Shown here piece by piece: positions 36,790-49,979 of a stretch of DNA of 64,000 nt. A program made the position numbers and the translations under genes. The stretch comes from Xestospongia muta (lineage: Eukaryota > Porifera > Demospongiae > Haplosclerida > Petrosiidae), in assembly GCA_963693285.1 (NCBI GenBank), contig OY848917.1, positions 15,252,192 to 15,316,191 of the forward strand. The letters are read 5' to 3'. Numbering within the stretch: position 1 is the stretch's first letter; each line of letters starts with the position of its first letter. The notes under the pieces were generated by a model, which worked only from the letters and a program-made list of their open reading frames with translations, searched no databases and had not been told where the DNA came from.

Positions 36790-38790
36790 ATCTGGTAGAG
36801 AAATCTCTCTTTTCATAATCTTTTTGTATCTTTATTTGTATAAATTCTATTTTTAACCAACCCTTTTGTGACCTCACACACTAAAATTAATTACTGGTAT
36901 CTTTGTTAAGAGTCTTGTTATTATATGTCACATTAGGTTCTCTTGTTACATTGTTTTATGTATGAAAGTTCTACTATTATAGCTGTACACCCGTGACTGT
37001 ACAACTTTGGTATTTACTTGTTCTAACTTTTTGTTCAGCAATAGCTCCTGTTTATGTTACCTTGCATACAAATTCCTTTGAGACTGTTCTGTAACACTGT
37101 ATTGGATTGTTTTCAACTGTCTATTTTATCACATGTTATTGTATGTACTTGTGTTACATTTCTTAAAACTGTTATGACAAGTGTTTCTTTTATAGTTTGA
37201 TCTAGTAATGTCTCCTGTGTTTCTATCTATTATTTATTGTTAATGTGTTGACATCATATGTGGCTATGTTATATACAATAATGGACTTCTCATTTAGTTT
37301 TGTTAGTTATTGCTCTTGTGTTCTCTATTTTGTGTTATGATCTTATGCCACTCTCCAACATTATAGACTTTTTGTTAAATTATAGTACTATCTCCTGTGA
37401 ATGTTACAAAGAACCCTGGTACTTATTTTTGTTCAGTAGTAACTCCTGTGTATGTTTTCTTACACATCCATCTCCTAAGACTGTTCTGTAACACCTAGTA
37501 TTGTATTGTTTTAACCTCTTGTTATATCATATATTTTGTATTTACTCCTTGATTGATTTTTCAGTATTTATGTAGACTACAAGTTGTTCTATTGCTGTCA
37601 TGTATATTATAGTCTAGTTATGTAGGACCTACAGAGTTCATGTATTGTAATATCTATATATTATAGTCTTTTTTTCTTTGTCTTGCTTTATTTGTTGTGT
37701 ATTTTTTACGCATTCCATAATGTACTTAATACTGGTACTACATCACATTGTTTTATTACAACTAGGAGAGGTTTCTCACTAGCAATAGCATATAATATTT
37801 TTTTTGATGAATTTCCTAGGTCTCAACTCAATCTTTAAGAACTGTTTTCAATATGAGCACATTACAATTATAACTGACAAAATGCACTGTTTTCTTAGAA
37901 CATTTTGTATGCCTTCAAGGTTGCTGTACAAAATAGACCTCTGTGCATATTGTTACTGACATATTCTTAATAGTTAGTAGATGATTAAAGACTGATTTAC
38001 AATGACCTGATAGTCTCGCATATTAGAATTTCCCTTTTTTTTCTTTGGGATTGGCATGAGAAACTTAAAATTCTTCTATGTAACACTTTTGAAGTATGTT
38101 TTCAAATCATTGACTAATGGCAAAATGCCCAAACTCCTAATGCAATATTCTTCAACTAAGTGGGTAGTGTTGTGTGGCAGTCAGATATGCTAAGTCTTAC
38201 TATAGCTGATAACGGATATTCCTATATCTTCCACATATATTTGTATATTTGAATCTAATTATTGACTTTTCATGATTATTCTTTGGCTTCCACATAAATG
38301 GACATGACTTTCATTTTAAAACACAAACCATGAGGTTTCACATGTACCGGTTTTCTGTTTCAGAAACAGTTTATTTAGTTTGCAACATTATTAGTAAGTT
38401 TCCCTAATAATCGTTTTATACCAAAGTGAAGAATTTAACCCTTTATTAATGAAAGAATTGTTTGGGCATGATCACGTAATGTGATTAGTTTACTTTGTCT
38501 CAATGCATAAGCACACTATTACTTTAAAAAGACACCTTGGATTGTTTTATTGTGTTTAAATAAACCTATAACTACATGTAATGATGTCAATACAGTGGTA
38601 CAGTGGAGTGCTGTTCTTATACTTGGTTTTACGTAAGTGAGACCCACATTTGTCTTATTTCTTTATACTGAGTTGACTTCTTAAGTGGATAACAAATACT
38701 AGGAAGAATGTTGTCTATATATTGTAGTATGAAAACAAGTGAGTTTGTATGTAATTCATTTGGATATTTAACTGTTGAAGAGTAGTAAGT
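36790..38790. other. No gene seen; one diverged internal duplication
   Basis: The segments around 37010-37110 and 37420-37520 are diverged direct copies (ttgttcagcaatagctcctg / ttgttcagtagtaactcctg, then gagactgttctgtaacac / aagactgttctgtaacac). No exon is supported. Confidence 0.4.
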
Positions 38791-38792
38791 AT

Positions 38793-39155
38793 CTAAAGAT
38801 ATTTCGTGTGATACAGTAAGAAACAGCCATCATTCTTCTCAGTATGACATAGGTGTATAGTACTATTTTCACAATACCACTGAGTGTCTTTCCTTATCTT
38901 TTTATATAGTTGTAGCAGTAGTGACAGTGGTAACATTTGTTGTTTGGTTTCAGGAAATACCTCTGGCAATTTTTTGGCAGTAATATAGGAGGATGGCCAA
39001 TTGTCAATCTCAAACAAATACACACATAATACCACCTTGTATACAAAGTGATATAGTGCAGTATGTAGTGTATTAGAACACTTGTAACAATCAGTGTTAG
39101 ACAATATTATAGCCCTCTTTACACTGACATTTAGAAGTACACATTTGAGTGCCAT
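38793..39155 (-). other. 120-codon open frame, unrecognised
   Basis: The longest stop-free ATG frame in this stretch (MALKCVLLNVSVKRAII... to ...LLYHTKYL). It has many Cys and Leu but no motif I recognise, and no supporting splice or regulatory context. It may be chance in AT-rich DNA. Confidence 0.18.
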
Positions 39156-40269
39156 AATTGACTTTTAAAATCTGAAGCAGTGTTATTTTCCTCACTTTTC
39201 TATTTGAGTTCCTCATTACTAACTTTAATCTGTAAAATGTCTTTTCTAACTTGAGACATTAAGTGGAGACTGGAATTGTTAGAGAAACAGGTATTAGAGT
39301 TACAGGAACTTGGCTGTCCTAATAAAACATCCGAAAACACAGACTATGACGAGAGCTGAAACATCTTTGGGGGCCTAGAGGAGTCTATGACTTAATGTAT
39401 TATATTGTCAAAATCACTTTAGGAGACTAATGAGGGATTTAAAAATAAAATTTAATTAAAGTCATCCCATTCAAAACTTAGTCTAATTCAAAAGGCTTCA
39501 ATGGTGAGTTATTTCTGTTTGAATTCACTATACTTATCTCTGTATGCTTTCTGTTATATAGGAAACTGAACTCAAGGCTACAAAATGTCATTAAAAGCTA
39601 TGGACATCATTGATATAATTTAAAGGATGTTGAACCTTAATTATATACAATATAAGATGTAAATTATAATAAATTTCATTTTAATTAAAAAAACAATTAT
39701 ATCAACAAAAGAGGATGGACCAGCAAATACGCAAAATAAAAATGCATGCAATATAAAAATTGCTTAAGCAATATTGCTTGATGTTCTTATTATATTCTCA
39801 TCCATTCTTTAGTAATCCAGTTATTCTTCTCTTTCTCCCTCATATGTTCTCAACTTGTGGAATGTGAACTAACTGGACTCTTAGGAACTCTCACTTCTCC
39901 AATTGTTGAACTGTAGACCTTCACTGGACTTCTTGGGGACTCTGAAGTAGAGACTCTCCTATCTTAAATTATGTAAAATATTTTTTTATTTTTTATTTTT
40001 AGCCTTAATATTATTTACACCTATATAGTACATCAAAGTCCCTCTAAAATTAAAATACAAGTTTAGTACAGAACTGTCCATATTATTATAACAGATTTAA
40101 CTTACAGTTGTCATCAGTTAATGTAGATCAGATCGTCACTACCAGTGACTATTAATCTTGTTCAGCCTATTATAAAACAAAGTTCATTCAGGAGACAATT
40201 GTACTATTTAAAGAGATTTCCTATGTTATAAAATTACAACACATTAATCAGGAATACACACATGTAACT

Positions 40270-40366
40270 TTCAAGTGACCAGCTTCTTCAATATGTCTTG
40301 CCTTATGTTTCACAAAATCAGGAAGATTCTCAGTTTTAAGTAAACATTCATTACAATCACCAATCT
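40270..40366 (-). pseudogene. Zinc-finger-like exon, possibly transposon-derived
   Basis: After acceptor TTTTACACAG the minus strand encodes IGDCNECLLKTENLPDFV, then KHKARHIEEAGHLK. The Cys-x2-Cys...His-x3-His arrangement fits a C2H2-like finger. It lies ~360 bp downstream of a CACTA-like transposase piece and may belong to the same decayed element. Confidence 0.35.
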
Positions 40367-40722
40367 GTGTAAAAAACATAACTGGTATTATCATGCTGCA
40401 ATATTGAGGACCTTTCTTCCTATTTAATAGGTATTAGTTCTATGTTGATTACCAAATCAATATTCTATGAACATATTTGTCACTGCTACTAGCAAACAAT
40501 GAAGATAGTCAACAGTAATTCCCTTCACTAAATCAAATGGATATGTAGAGTAAGGATGGGGACACCTTTATATCCCAAATCCTAAATGTTATAACATTAG
40601 TATAATAATAGTCATAAAACAAAAACATACTGGAACTCAGTTAAATGTAGCTTTAGCATAGGCAGCTGCAACAGTATCACATATTCAAATAACATATGAT
40701 TCATTGTAAGGTCAATATCTTA

Positions 40723-40935
40723 CTAGTTTATTACTTGTGACAATATTGTCCCTCGTCTCCAAACATGTACAACATGACATTCAACATTGTATTGCTTCAT
40801 GTTACATACCATAGCTCTTGCTGGTAGATCAACAGTACAAATTAGAAGTATAGCTCTACATTGTACTGTGCCATTTGATGTTGTACCACAATACCTGTGA
40901 GATATACAATATAGATATGTTATTATATGAGCCAT
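40723..40935 (-). pseudogene. CACTA/EnSpm-like (tnp2-type) transposase fragment
   Basis: The frame contains CRAILLICTVDLPARAMVC followed by NMKQYN. This matches the DLPA(K/R)..N-x-x-Q-(F/Y)-N signature that I recall from animal CACTA-type transposase-like proteins. The Gly/Cys residues that normally follow are degraded (NVECHVVHV). It is a one-exon relic. Confidence 0.4.
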
Positions 40936-41528
40936 TATACTAAATAATTTGATGATACAATTTGTTACTTGAATCGATAAGTGGCTTTAGAAATGTCTGC
41001 ATATTAGGTTTGTCTTCGCTGTACCAAACACCACAACAAAGAATGTACTTTGAAGATAATCTAAAGTGTATGCATAATTAAGATAAAACAAACAAATTTG
41101 TAATATAGTCTGTGTTTGGAAATTTGCTAAAATCTGTAAAACAAAAGATATTCATTAATTTACATGTACATGTACTAGTAAAACAAGGGGAGATTGTTAT
41201 AATTATAAAACATTAATGCAATATTTAAGAACAGTAGTATTAATGTTACTTAACAAGAACATATAACTCTAACTCCATAGAGATTTTGTTGTATACAAGT
41301 TTCATACAACCTGTTAATTTCTTTTGAGTCTGTAGTCAACAATGTGAATCCATTGCTACTAGTATATGTCAAATATTAAGATCATATGAGTATAAAGGTA
41401 ACTACTACCATTGTGAAGTCTCTCTTATCTGTATGGATTCCATCCAGTTTGTTGATATCTTGTGAGAGTACTGAACACTAAACTAAATAAACAATAAACA
41501 AGTTAAATGTTAAACAAAGTAAACATCT

Positions 41529-42200
41529 ATTATTCTTTTACTAAAGTAAAATTATTAGTTTGTATTATATTATCGTTATTTTTTTAACAAAATTAATAAC
41601 ATTTTTTAATAATTAATTAAAATCCATTTTCTATTCTGGTAATATTTTCCCGCCATAATAGTGGTGGCACGCGTTTGATGTTCCTTGCTAGGAGTGTGCA
41701 CGTGAAAGTTTCCCGAAAATGTTATTTTTCTAACATGTAACCTCACCAATCATTGTTTTATTCATCCATTGATCAACTGTATCATTTCATAACATATGAA
41801 TTACTCTTTTGATACTCCCTCTCATTACTTTTGTTCTTGGCACATTCTATGATAAAGTAAGTTAGTGGAGTCAAAACGCTGAAACTAAAAAATTAATGTC
41901 TTAATAGATGAAAATCTCATGAGTTAGTCAAATGAAGGGGATAGTCCAGTCAAAGGAGGGAAAGAGCCCTGTCAAAGGTCTCCAGAGAACCATTACTTGC
42001 ACACGGTGGCTAGGCGGGAAACTTTCACGAGCACACTCCAAGCAAGGAACATCAAACGCGTGCCACCACTATCATGGCGGGAAAATATTACCAGTATAGA
42101 AAAATGGATTTTAATTAATTATTAAAAAATGTTATTTTGTTAAAAAACTAACGATAATATAATACAAACTAATAATTTACTTTAGTAAAAGAACAATGAT
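41529..42200. mobile_element. Foldback/MITE-like element with ~187-bp inverted arms
   Basis: The left arm 41529-41715 and right arm 42014-42200 are near-perfect reverse complements. Shared landmarks are cttttactaaagtaaa, ggcgggaaaatattacc and gccaccact with acgcgtttgatgttcctt. About 300 bp of unrelated centre lacks any coding frame. Confidence 0.82.
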
Positions 42201-42748
42201 TTATATTGGTATAATATGTAATACAAAAAAATAAAGTTTTAGTTTCATTGTAGTTGTTTAATAAAAAATTCAATTCTAAACTAATTCAGTTTTCATGAAA
42301 CAAGTTCAAAGTTAGATTTTTGTATTTTTGAACTGAAGTTAAGATGATTGACTATTGACAAATTTTAGATAATAAAACATTTTTTAAAGAACTTAACAAA
42401 CCATAAAGAAAAACATTAAAAAAACTGAAAAATGAAAATAAAAAAATTTAAAAAGACAGTCTCTGTAGTTGAAGAGTTCCAAGAGTCCAGTCAGTCCACA
42501 AGTAGAGAACATAGAGGAAGAAAAAGAAAGTTATCTGGAATAACTGGATTACTAAAGAATGGATGGATGGAGAGATAGCTCACCTGTTTCAACAGTGCTG
42601 CTCCTACATGGAAAGAAAAAAAAGAGTAGTTATAACTGAACTGGTGATGACAGTGAATGGATAGAGAGTGAAGAGAGACAGAGGAAGTGAAAAAGGACAA
42701 CCAACCTACACACACACAGCACACACACACGCACCCTACAAATCAGAG

Positions 42749-42820
42749 CTCTCCCCTACCACCTGGCGGCCGTGGATATTTTTTTAAAAATTTTTATGGC
42801 CGCCAGGCGGCAAGGGAGAG
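42749..42820. repeat. 72-bp GC-rich palindrome
   Basis: The sequence opens ctctccc...ccacctggcggcc and closes ggccgccaggcgg...gggagag around an AT core. It is a near-perfect inverted repeat that would form a hairpin, in otherwise AT-rich DNA. It may be a tiny MITE or a structured site. Confidence 0.65.
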
Positions 42821-44112
<1,292 letters not shown>

Positions 44113-44346
44113 GGAATACAACCTTAATATAGTGAAAAGATATGCAATTATAATTAAGTGGGTGTGACTGAATTGTAGCTATAGCAACCATAAACCTTTG
44201 TCTAATAACATAGTCCATTTACAATTTTTGGCTGGACATTTATTAATTATGCAACCTATACATGATAATATACAATATACATATACGTGTATATGTACAT
44301 ATACAATATACAATATACAGTCCACACTTCTTTGAATAATAACCTC

Positions 44347-44717
44347 TCAAGCTTTGAGACGAAGTTCCTCATCACTTCCTTGAAATGATCCATCTGATTT
44401 AATAGTAGTCATAACATTAGAGAGACTCTTAACATGTTTGGAACAACCAGCTACCATATTCAAACTAGCACCAACAGCATTAGCAACCTATAGTATGGAT
44501 GGATTGATTAATGAATGAATGGACAGATATGTAATAGATTGATGGATGAATGGACAAATAACAAAGGAATGGATACACGAATAGTGAATGAATTAATGCA
44601 TGGATTGATGGATGGATGTGTTATAATATTAAACTCACTTCAAAATGAGGAGGAACTAACTTAGTGTCCATTAAAATACTCTCTCCACCAACCAGAAGAA
44701 CCAAAGCATCTGTGAGT
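44347..44717 (-). CDS. Last two exons of a hydantoinase/oxoprolinase-like gene (remnant or partial)
   Basis: Exon 44717-44639 (79 nt, acceptor AAATTTAG, donor GTGAGTTT) encodes LTDALVLLVGGESILMDTKL, then VPPHFE. Exon 44487-44347 (acceptor ACTATAG) continues in phase: VANAVGASLNMVAGCSKHVK, ending DEELRLKA and a stop. The order GG-x-S-I-L, P-x-H-F-E-V-ANA-(V/I)-GA resembles the end of the HyuA/oxoprolinase ATPase-like domain. Upstream exons are not visible; the region above 44720 holds repeats and then the LTR element, which may have cut the gene. Coding is fairly sure, the family less so. Confidence 0.5.
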
Positions 44718-45182
44718 CTAAATTTATTAGGTCAGTAAACAAAAACAAAAAGTTGATTACATTCTTTTAGAGCAAATTATGAGGTGACCTCAATAATTAT
44801 AGATCTGTCCATTTTTGAAGACCAAACATTAAAGTACTTGGATACCGAATTGGATAAACATCCTGTACAAAATGGCCGCATAGTAACCATTCATACACTT
44901 CATTTCTTCTGTTTATGGATTTATTATTATAGATCCATTACCATGTTTGATACACGTACTATATATCCATTGCAACATTTATACATCTATTAATGATTTA
45001 ACATCCACCCATTGGTATTAATTTATCATCTATTCTGTTTTATATTTTAATATGTCTTCCCTTTTTCAGGTCAAGATGGACAAAGAAAGAAAAAAAATGG
45101 AAAATGTAAAGATGAAAAGATATATTTTGAGCAGTAATATGAGGACAAGTAAATTAACCTGTGGTCTCTCTCTCTCTCTCTG

Positions 45183-45317
45183 TGCTTCTTGGTGTAACTT
45201 GACTGATTATGTAACAACTTGTCTTATGATGACATCACTAAATGTCATCATAATAATGTTAGGTTTGGTTTAGGGCTTATCAATGATGTCATCATAGTCA
45301 AGTTACACCAAGAACCA
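45183..45317. mobile_element. MITE, complete copy
   Basis: Inverted ends gcttcttggtgtaacttgac and gtcaagttacaccaagaacc bound a non-coding centre. A second complete copy lies at 54020-54197. The run tctctctctctc precedes it. Confidence 0.65.
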
Positions 45318-45597
45318 CCCTCAAGAGAAATCAGCCTGAGGGTTAATTTCCATAAAAAAGCAAGTTAAGAAGTTCTTCCAGAGAGAGAGAGAGAGGGTAG
45401 CACTTATATATATATAGACCCTAATAGCCCTGAAAAATATCATATACAATATTAGACTACACTACACAATACTAGACACATATCTTAGACTACAACAACA
45501 CCATACATAATTTACATATACAAAATCAAGAAAAAATAAACATAGTCATCACATTTTCTCCCTCCTAAATTGAGTGGGGGAATATCGATCTGGGAGT

Positions 45598-45939
45598 TTA
45601 TGCATTCTTTGTGGATAACAATGAAGTGTGTCTGTCAGCGGTTGGATGGTGGACGTATCGGCAGTTGAAGAATAGGTCGATGTTTGAGTTATCTACTTGC
45701 GTCTTAGTGGTAGATGGGTTCAACAAGGGTGGTGTGGTCTGATCCAGAGATATCTTTGGTTCTTCAGTTACTTCAGTTCTTGGTGGATACTTGGGTTGTG
45801 TGGTGGTATCATTATCAAAGCGTTTACGAATATTGTCAATGTGAAGATGACTCGTTTGACCATTGTAAAGTTTGACACCATATGAAACATTGCCTACAGG
45901 GGATAGAACATGTTGTGGGATCCATGTCCTGGGATCCAC
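45598..45939 (-). pseudogene. Retrotransposon integrase C-terminal region
   Basis: The frame MDPRTWIPQHVLSPVGNVSY, then VKLYNGQTSHLHIDNIRKRF, matches the C-terminal chromatin-contact part that follows the integrase core in Ty3/gypsy elements. A Thr/Pro-rich tail follows. Confidence 0.55.
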
Positions 45940-46472
45940 CTTGGACAGGCACCAAAATTCTTTATGTACACCGCTTCTCTCTCCTCAAATCAACAGATTG
46001 TGGGGTTGTGATTCATATAGGCTTGTTGTTTAGATTGTTGTTTTAGTTTCCACTTTAACTTCGATATCTGGTCTAAGGAGATCTAGTTGAGATCTTAATC
46101 TGCGATTTTGAAGCAACTCTGCGGGAGAGACACCTGTTGTACTGTGTGGAGTGATGTGGCTATAAAATAGCACATGTGATACTTATGCTGGATGGTATGG
46201 GGATGCTGGATGGTATGGGGATGAAAACAAGTGTCTGATATCATTGATGCGTAAAAAATGTTCAAATTCTGAACTAGTGAAGTTTCGAGCATTATCAGTA
46301 ACAATAACAGACAGTAAACTGAATCGAGCGAAGAAGCTTCATAGAGATGAAATGATGGTAGTTGATGTGGTAGTCTTCATTGCTTTGACTTCTAGCCAAA
46401 TAGAGTAGGCGTCAATGACTCCATAAAGGGGCCTGCGAAGTCCAAGTGTAATCTAAACCAGGGGCGAGCTGG

Positions 46473-46691
46473 CTACCTCCAAGGTGAACTTGGAGCAGCT
46501 GGTGGACTCGGACAATGAACTTGACACTTTGAGCAATTCTTGACAAATGATTCAATATCCTCATCCAAACCTGGCCACCAAACAAATGAGTGACATAATG
46601 TTTTCATATGGGAAATTCCAGGATGTGAAGCATGTAGTTCTTCAAGAATGTAATCACATCCAGGTGATGGTATGATTATTTGGCTTCCCAT
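46473..46691 (-). pseudogene. Retrotransposon integrase zinc-binding domain
   Basis: The frame shows ILEELHASHPGISHMKTL, WWPGLDEDIESFV and NCSKCQ. This is the HHCC (H2C2) zinc-binding N-terminus of a Ty3/gypsy integrase. The catalytic core further on (46470-45950) is too broken to follow. Confidence 0.75.
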
Positions 46692-46970
46692 AGGACAACT
46701 CCATCTTGGGTTGATAACTCACATTTCCGATTGAAGAATGGTCTCAGGGCCGTGTCATTTTCCTTAATCTCTATTGGCCATCCTGACAAAATAAAATGAA
46801 CAACTTGAGAAAGGATGGGATCCCTTCGGGTCCAAGAGCGAATGAGAAAGGATGGGATCCCTTTGGGTCCAAGAGCGAATTTGTGTAACCTTCACAGGAC
46901 TCTCAGACATCTGTTCTAATAGGAGTATGACTTCTGGAGGAGTTGGTGTAATGGAAGGAGTATATGCCTT

Positions 46971-47143
46971 GGCAGAGATACTGGGGGGGCAGGGGGGGTT
47001 GAGCCCCCCACTTTACGAATTGGGGGGGCATGGCCCCCTTACCTTGCAAAGAAGGTAATTAGGCCTATATATGTGGGTAAGTAATTAATTCTACATATAA
47101 TTTTTTTGACTGAGCCCCCCCACTTTTTGAGTGGTGTCTCTGC
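46971..47143. mobile_element. Nested 173-bp G/C-run MITE in the retrotransposon
   Basis: Ends GGCAGAGATAC and its complement GTCTCTGCC enclose long runs of G and C (gggggggcaggggggg, gagccccccc). It interrupts the RNase H/integrase interval, so it is younger than the retrotransposon insertion. Confidence 0.65.
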
Positions 47144-47617
47144 CTCTGATAGGGTAAGGGCAGACGGCTAAATGCATCAGCATTAGCATAGGCGGACGAA
47201 ACCTGATAACAAGATAGAATAATTATACATGGCTTGAGTAAGGGCCCACCTTTGTATTCAATTTGATGTAGTAGTAGGGATGCCCCGGCTTTCATTCAGC
47301 AATGTCAGCAGTGGCTTGTGGTCAGTTACTAAGGTAAACTTTCAACTGAACAAATACAAGTGAAATCATTTGACTCCAAATACACAAGGTAAGGTTTTTT
47401 TTCTCTGACTGTAATTCTTTTCAGCAGATGATAAAGTTCTTGAGGTGAAGGCGATTGGGCGTTCAGAATTGTTCGGTAGTCTGTGTGACAGCACGGCTCC
47501 TACCCCATATGCCAAAGCATCACATGACAATATCGGACATTTAGCAAGAATTTTGCCTGGTTAAATGCATCCTCCCTTTCCTTAGTCCATTCCCATTTGA
47601 CAGAGGAGCTAAGCAAC

Positions 47618-48781
47618 TCAAAGTAGATGTAATATTGTGGCTAAATTTGGAATAAATTTATCATAATAGTTCATTAGCCCTAAGAAGGCTTTCAGTTCAG
47701 TTGTGGATTTTGGAGTAGCAGCTCTTTGAATGGCATCAATCTTGTCTGGTAATGGATGTAAACCTTCGGAGTCAATTTTGTGATCAAGGTAGGAAACGCT
47801 TGAAACTCTGAACTGAAAGCAACCTTTGTAGAACAATTTCAAGTGTTTTCAAATGATCTTGACTCAAGAGGTACCTGACACCAGAATGTCGTCGAGGTAT
47901 ACAATATTGACACATGGAATTCCTGATAAATTCTCCATAGCACGTTGAAAGATTGCTGGAGCAGAGGAAATACCAAATGGTAAACGATTAAATTGAAACA
48001 AACCTTTGTGAGTATTTATAACAGTGAACTGTTTGGATTCTTCCTCCAATTTAAGTTGTTGATAGGCTTGACTTGGGTCAATTTTTGAGAAAACTACACC
48101 TCCTGACAGCTGGGAAAATAAATCCTCAATTTTTGGAATCGGGTAACGTTCCAGATTAACAACACGATTTATTGTCTGTTTAAAGTCTCCACAGATTCGA
48201 TAAGATTTCTTGTCAGCCTTTAAAATGTTGTACAAGTCTATTCAGCTCATCTTCGACTTGAGCTCAGATAGCATAGGGAACAGGACGAGCCTTACAATAT
48301 ATAGCCGGTTTGCTTTCATCTACAAACGGCTTTGCTTTAAATCCTTTCAAGTTTCCCAACTTTTCAGTAAAAACATTGGAATATTTCTGCAGCAGATCTT
48401 CCATTGGACAGTTATATAATTGAAAAATTGTGTTCCAGTTGAGACGAAGTGAATAGAGCCAGTTACGACCTAACAAACTCAGACCATCTTCCCTGCTACA
48501 ATTAGTGGTAAATCAAGTGTTTAATATGATTTACCACTAATCATATTTGATGTTAGTAGTGAATTCTCCATGAACTACGAGTGACTCACCCATGTACGTT
48601 TTGAGGTTACCTTGGTAGATTGTAATGAGCATTGTGAAAAATGTTCAGTATAGGTCTGCTTTGATATAACTGATAAAGCAGTTCCTGTGTCGATTTCCAT
48701 TGACAGTGGAATATCATTGATCAGTACAGTTGTAAGCAATGACGTCTTTCGATTGGTTGGAATAAAGAGTGCATTCTTCAT
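47618..48781 (-). pseudogene. Retrotransposon protease and reverse transcriptase
   Basis: The aspartic protease core IDTGTALSVIS lies at ~48690. The reverse transcriptase frame 48235-47864 carries ERYPIPKIEDLFSQLSGG, FSKIDPSQAYQQL, LPFGISSAPAIFQ and the catalytic YLDD box. After a frame break, 47842-47618 holds the connection region (SYLDHKIDSEGLHPLPDKI, LKAFLGLMNYYDKFIPNLA). The usual Leu of the D-L-S-x-A-Y box is Pro here. Confidence 0.82.
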
Positions 48782-48984
48782 TACTGCGTTCTGGCTCTAC
48801 TTCATTTATCTGTTTGAGATCTGTTGAATGCTTGGCCTGTGATAATTGAAACGAATATGAACGATTAGAGGATTGTCTAGGCGATGGCTCAGACAATAGT
48901 CGAGGTGATGGCTTGGATGAAGATGGAGGCAATGGCCCAGATGAGACGATCGATCGGATGATGTGATGTTGCTTTTCGAGATCG

Positions 48985-49680
48985 ACAAACTGTTCTGATG
49001 TGTCCTGTTTTACCACAATAGTAGCAGATAGCTGTCTTGAATTTACATTGGTCTGGATGATGTCCAGAGTGTCCACAACTATAACAGGGTCGGGATGATG
49101 CCCTCACTTGGTGCACATCTTGATAATTACCTGTTTCTTGCAAAGTTGACAAATTCTTAGCAGCAGATTCATAGCTCTGTGCAATATCAAAAGCTTTCTT
49201 GAAGGTTAAATCTTTCTCTGATAACACACTCTTTTGAATTGTGTGATTCGATATACCACAGACTAATCTGTCCCTCAGATTATCTTCCAGTGATGCACCA
49301 AAGTCACAGTTCATGGCTAGACTTCTAAGCTCTGCTACAAAAGCTGAAACAGAATCGTTCGACTGACGGAAACGGCTGAAGAAACGTTAAGGCTGCATTG
49401 TCACCAAGGGTTTAGGATTATAGAAAGTGGACATCTGTTCTACTAAATTAGTATACGTCTCCTGGGAAGGTTTCCTCCGTGCAACCAAGTTACCCAAGGT
49501 ATGATAAGCTGCTGCTGGACCAATAGTGGACAATAAAATCTTTCCTTCACCAATATCATTGGCAATAAAAAATTCTAATCTTTCCACGTATTGTTTCAAT
49601 GAATTCTCCAACACTGCCAAAGAGACCCATGATCCATGTATAAAGTCTATCCAATCCTACCCTCTCGCCAGAAATTGTGG
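48985..49680 (-). pseudogene. Retrotransposon gag with two CCHC zinc knuckles
   Basis: Capsid-like text (FFIANDIGEGKILLSTIGP, TFYNPKPLVTMQP, then LEDNLRDRLVCGI) is split across frames at ~49385. It is followed by CYSCGHSGHHPDQC and CYYCGKTGHIRTVC (about 49086 downward), both CX2CX4HX4C. These bind element RNA during particle assembly. Confidence 0.75.
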
Positions 49681-49709
49681 TATCGTGGCAGAGAAAAATG
49701 AATCAATAA

Positions 49710-49710
49710 A

Positions 49711-49801
<91 letters not shown>
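49710..49801. repeat. GA microsatellite beside the 5' LTR
   Basis: About 46 GA repeats with one GC interruption, just inside the right LTR. Expansion here and next to the left LTR blurs the LTR ends. Confidence 0.9.
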
Positions 49802-49803
<2 letters not shown>

Positions 49804-49979
49804 ATACAAAGGGTAGCACTTATATATATATATATAGACCCTAATAGCCCTGAAAAACATCATATACAATATTAGACTACACTACACAATACTAGACACA
49901 TATCTTAGACTACAACAACACCATACATAATTTATATATACAAAATCAAGATAAATAAACATAATCATCACAGGAGGTA

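Larger units (their letters stand above)
45395..49972 (-). mobile_element. Ty3/gypsy-type LTR retrotransposon, degenerate, minus orientation
   Basis: Near-identical direct repeats of ~160 bp (45395-45553 and 49811-49972) are the LTRs. Each begins TGTGATGA on the minus strand and ends near AGTGCTACCC. A purine-rich tract (aggagggagaaaa) sits next to the left LTR as expected of a polypurine tract. Between them, read right to left, are gag, zinc knuckles, protease, reverse transcriptase, RNase H region and integrase, the Ty3/gypsy order. Frames are broken at several points and a MITE is nested at 46971-47143, so the copy is inactive. The exact LTR ends are blurred by GA/CT runs. Confidence 0.85.
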
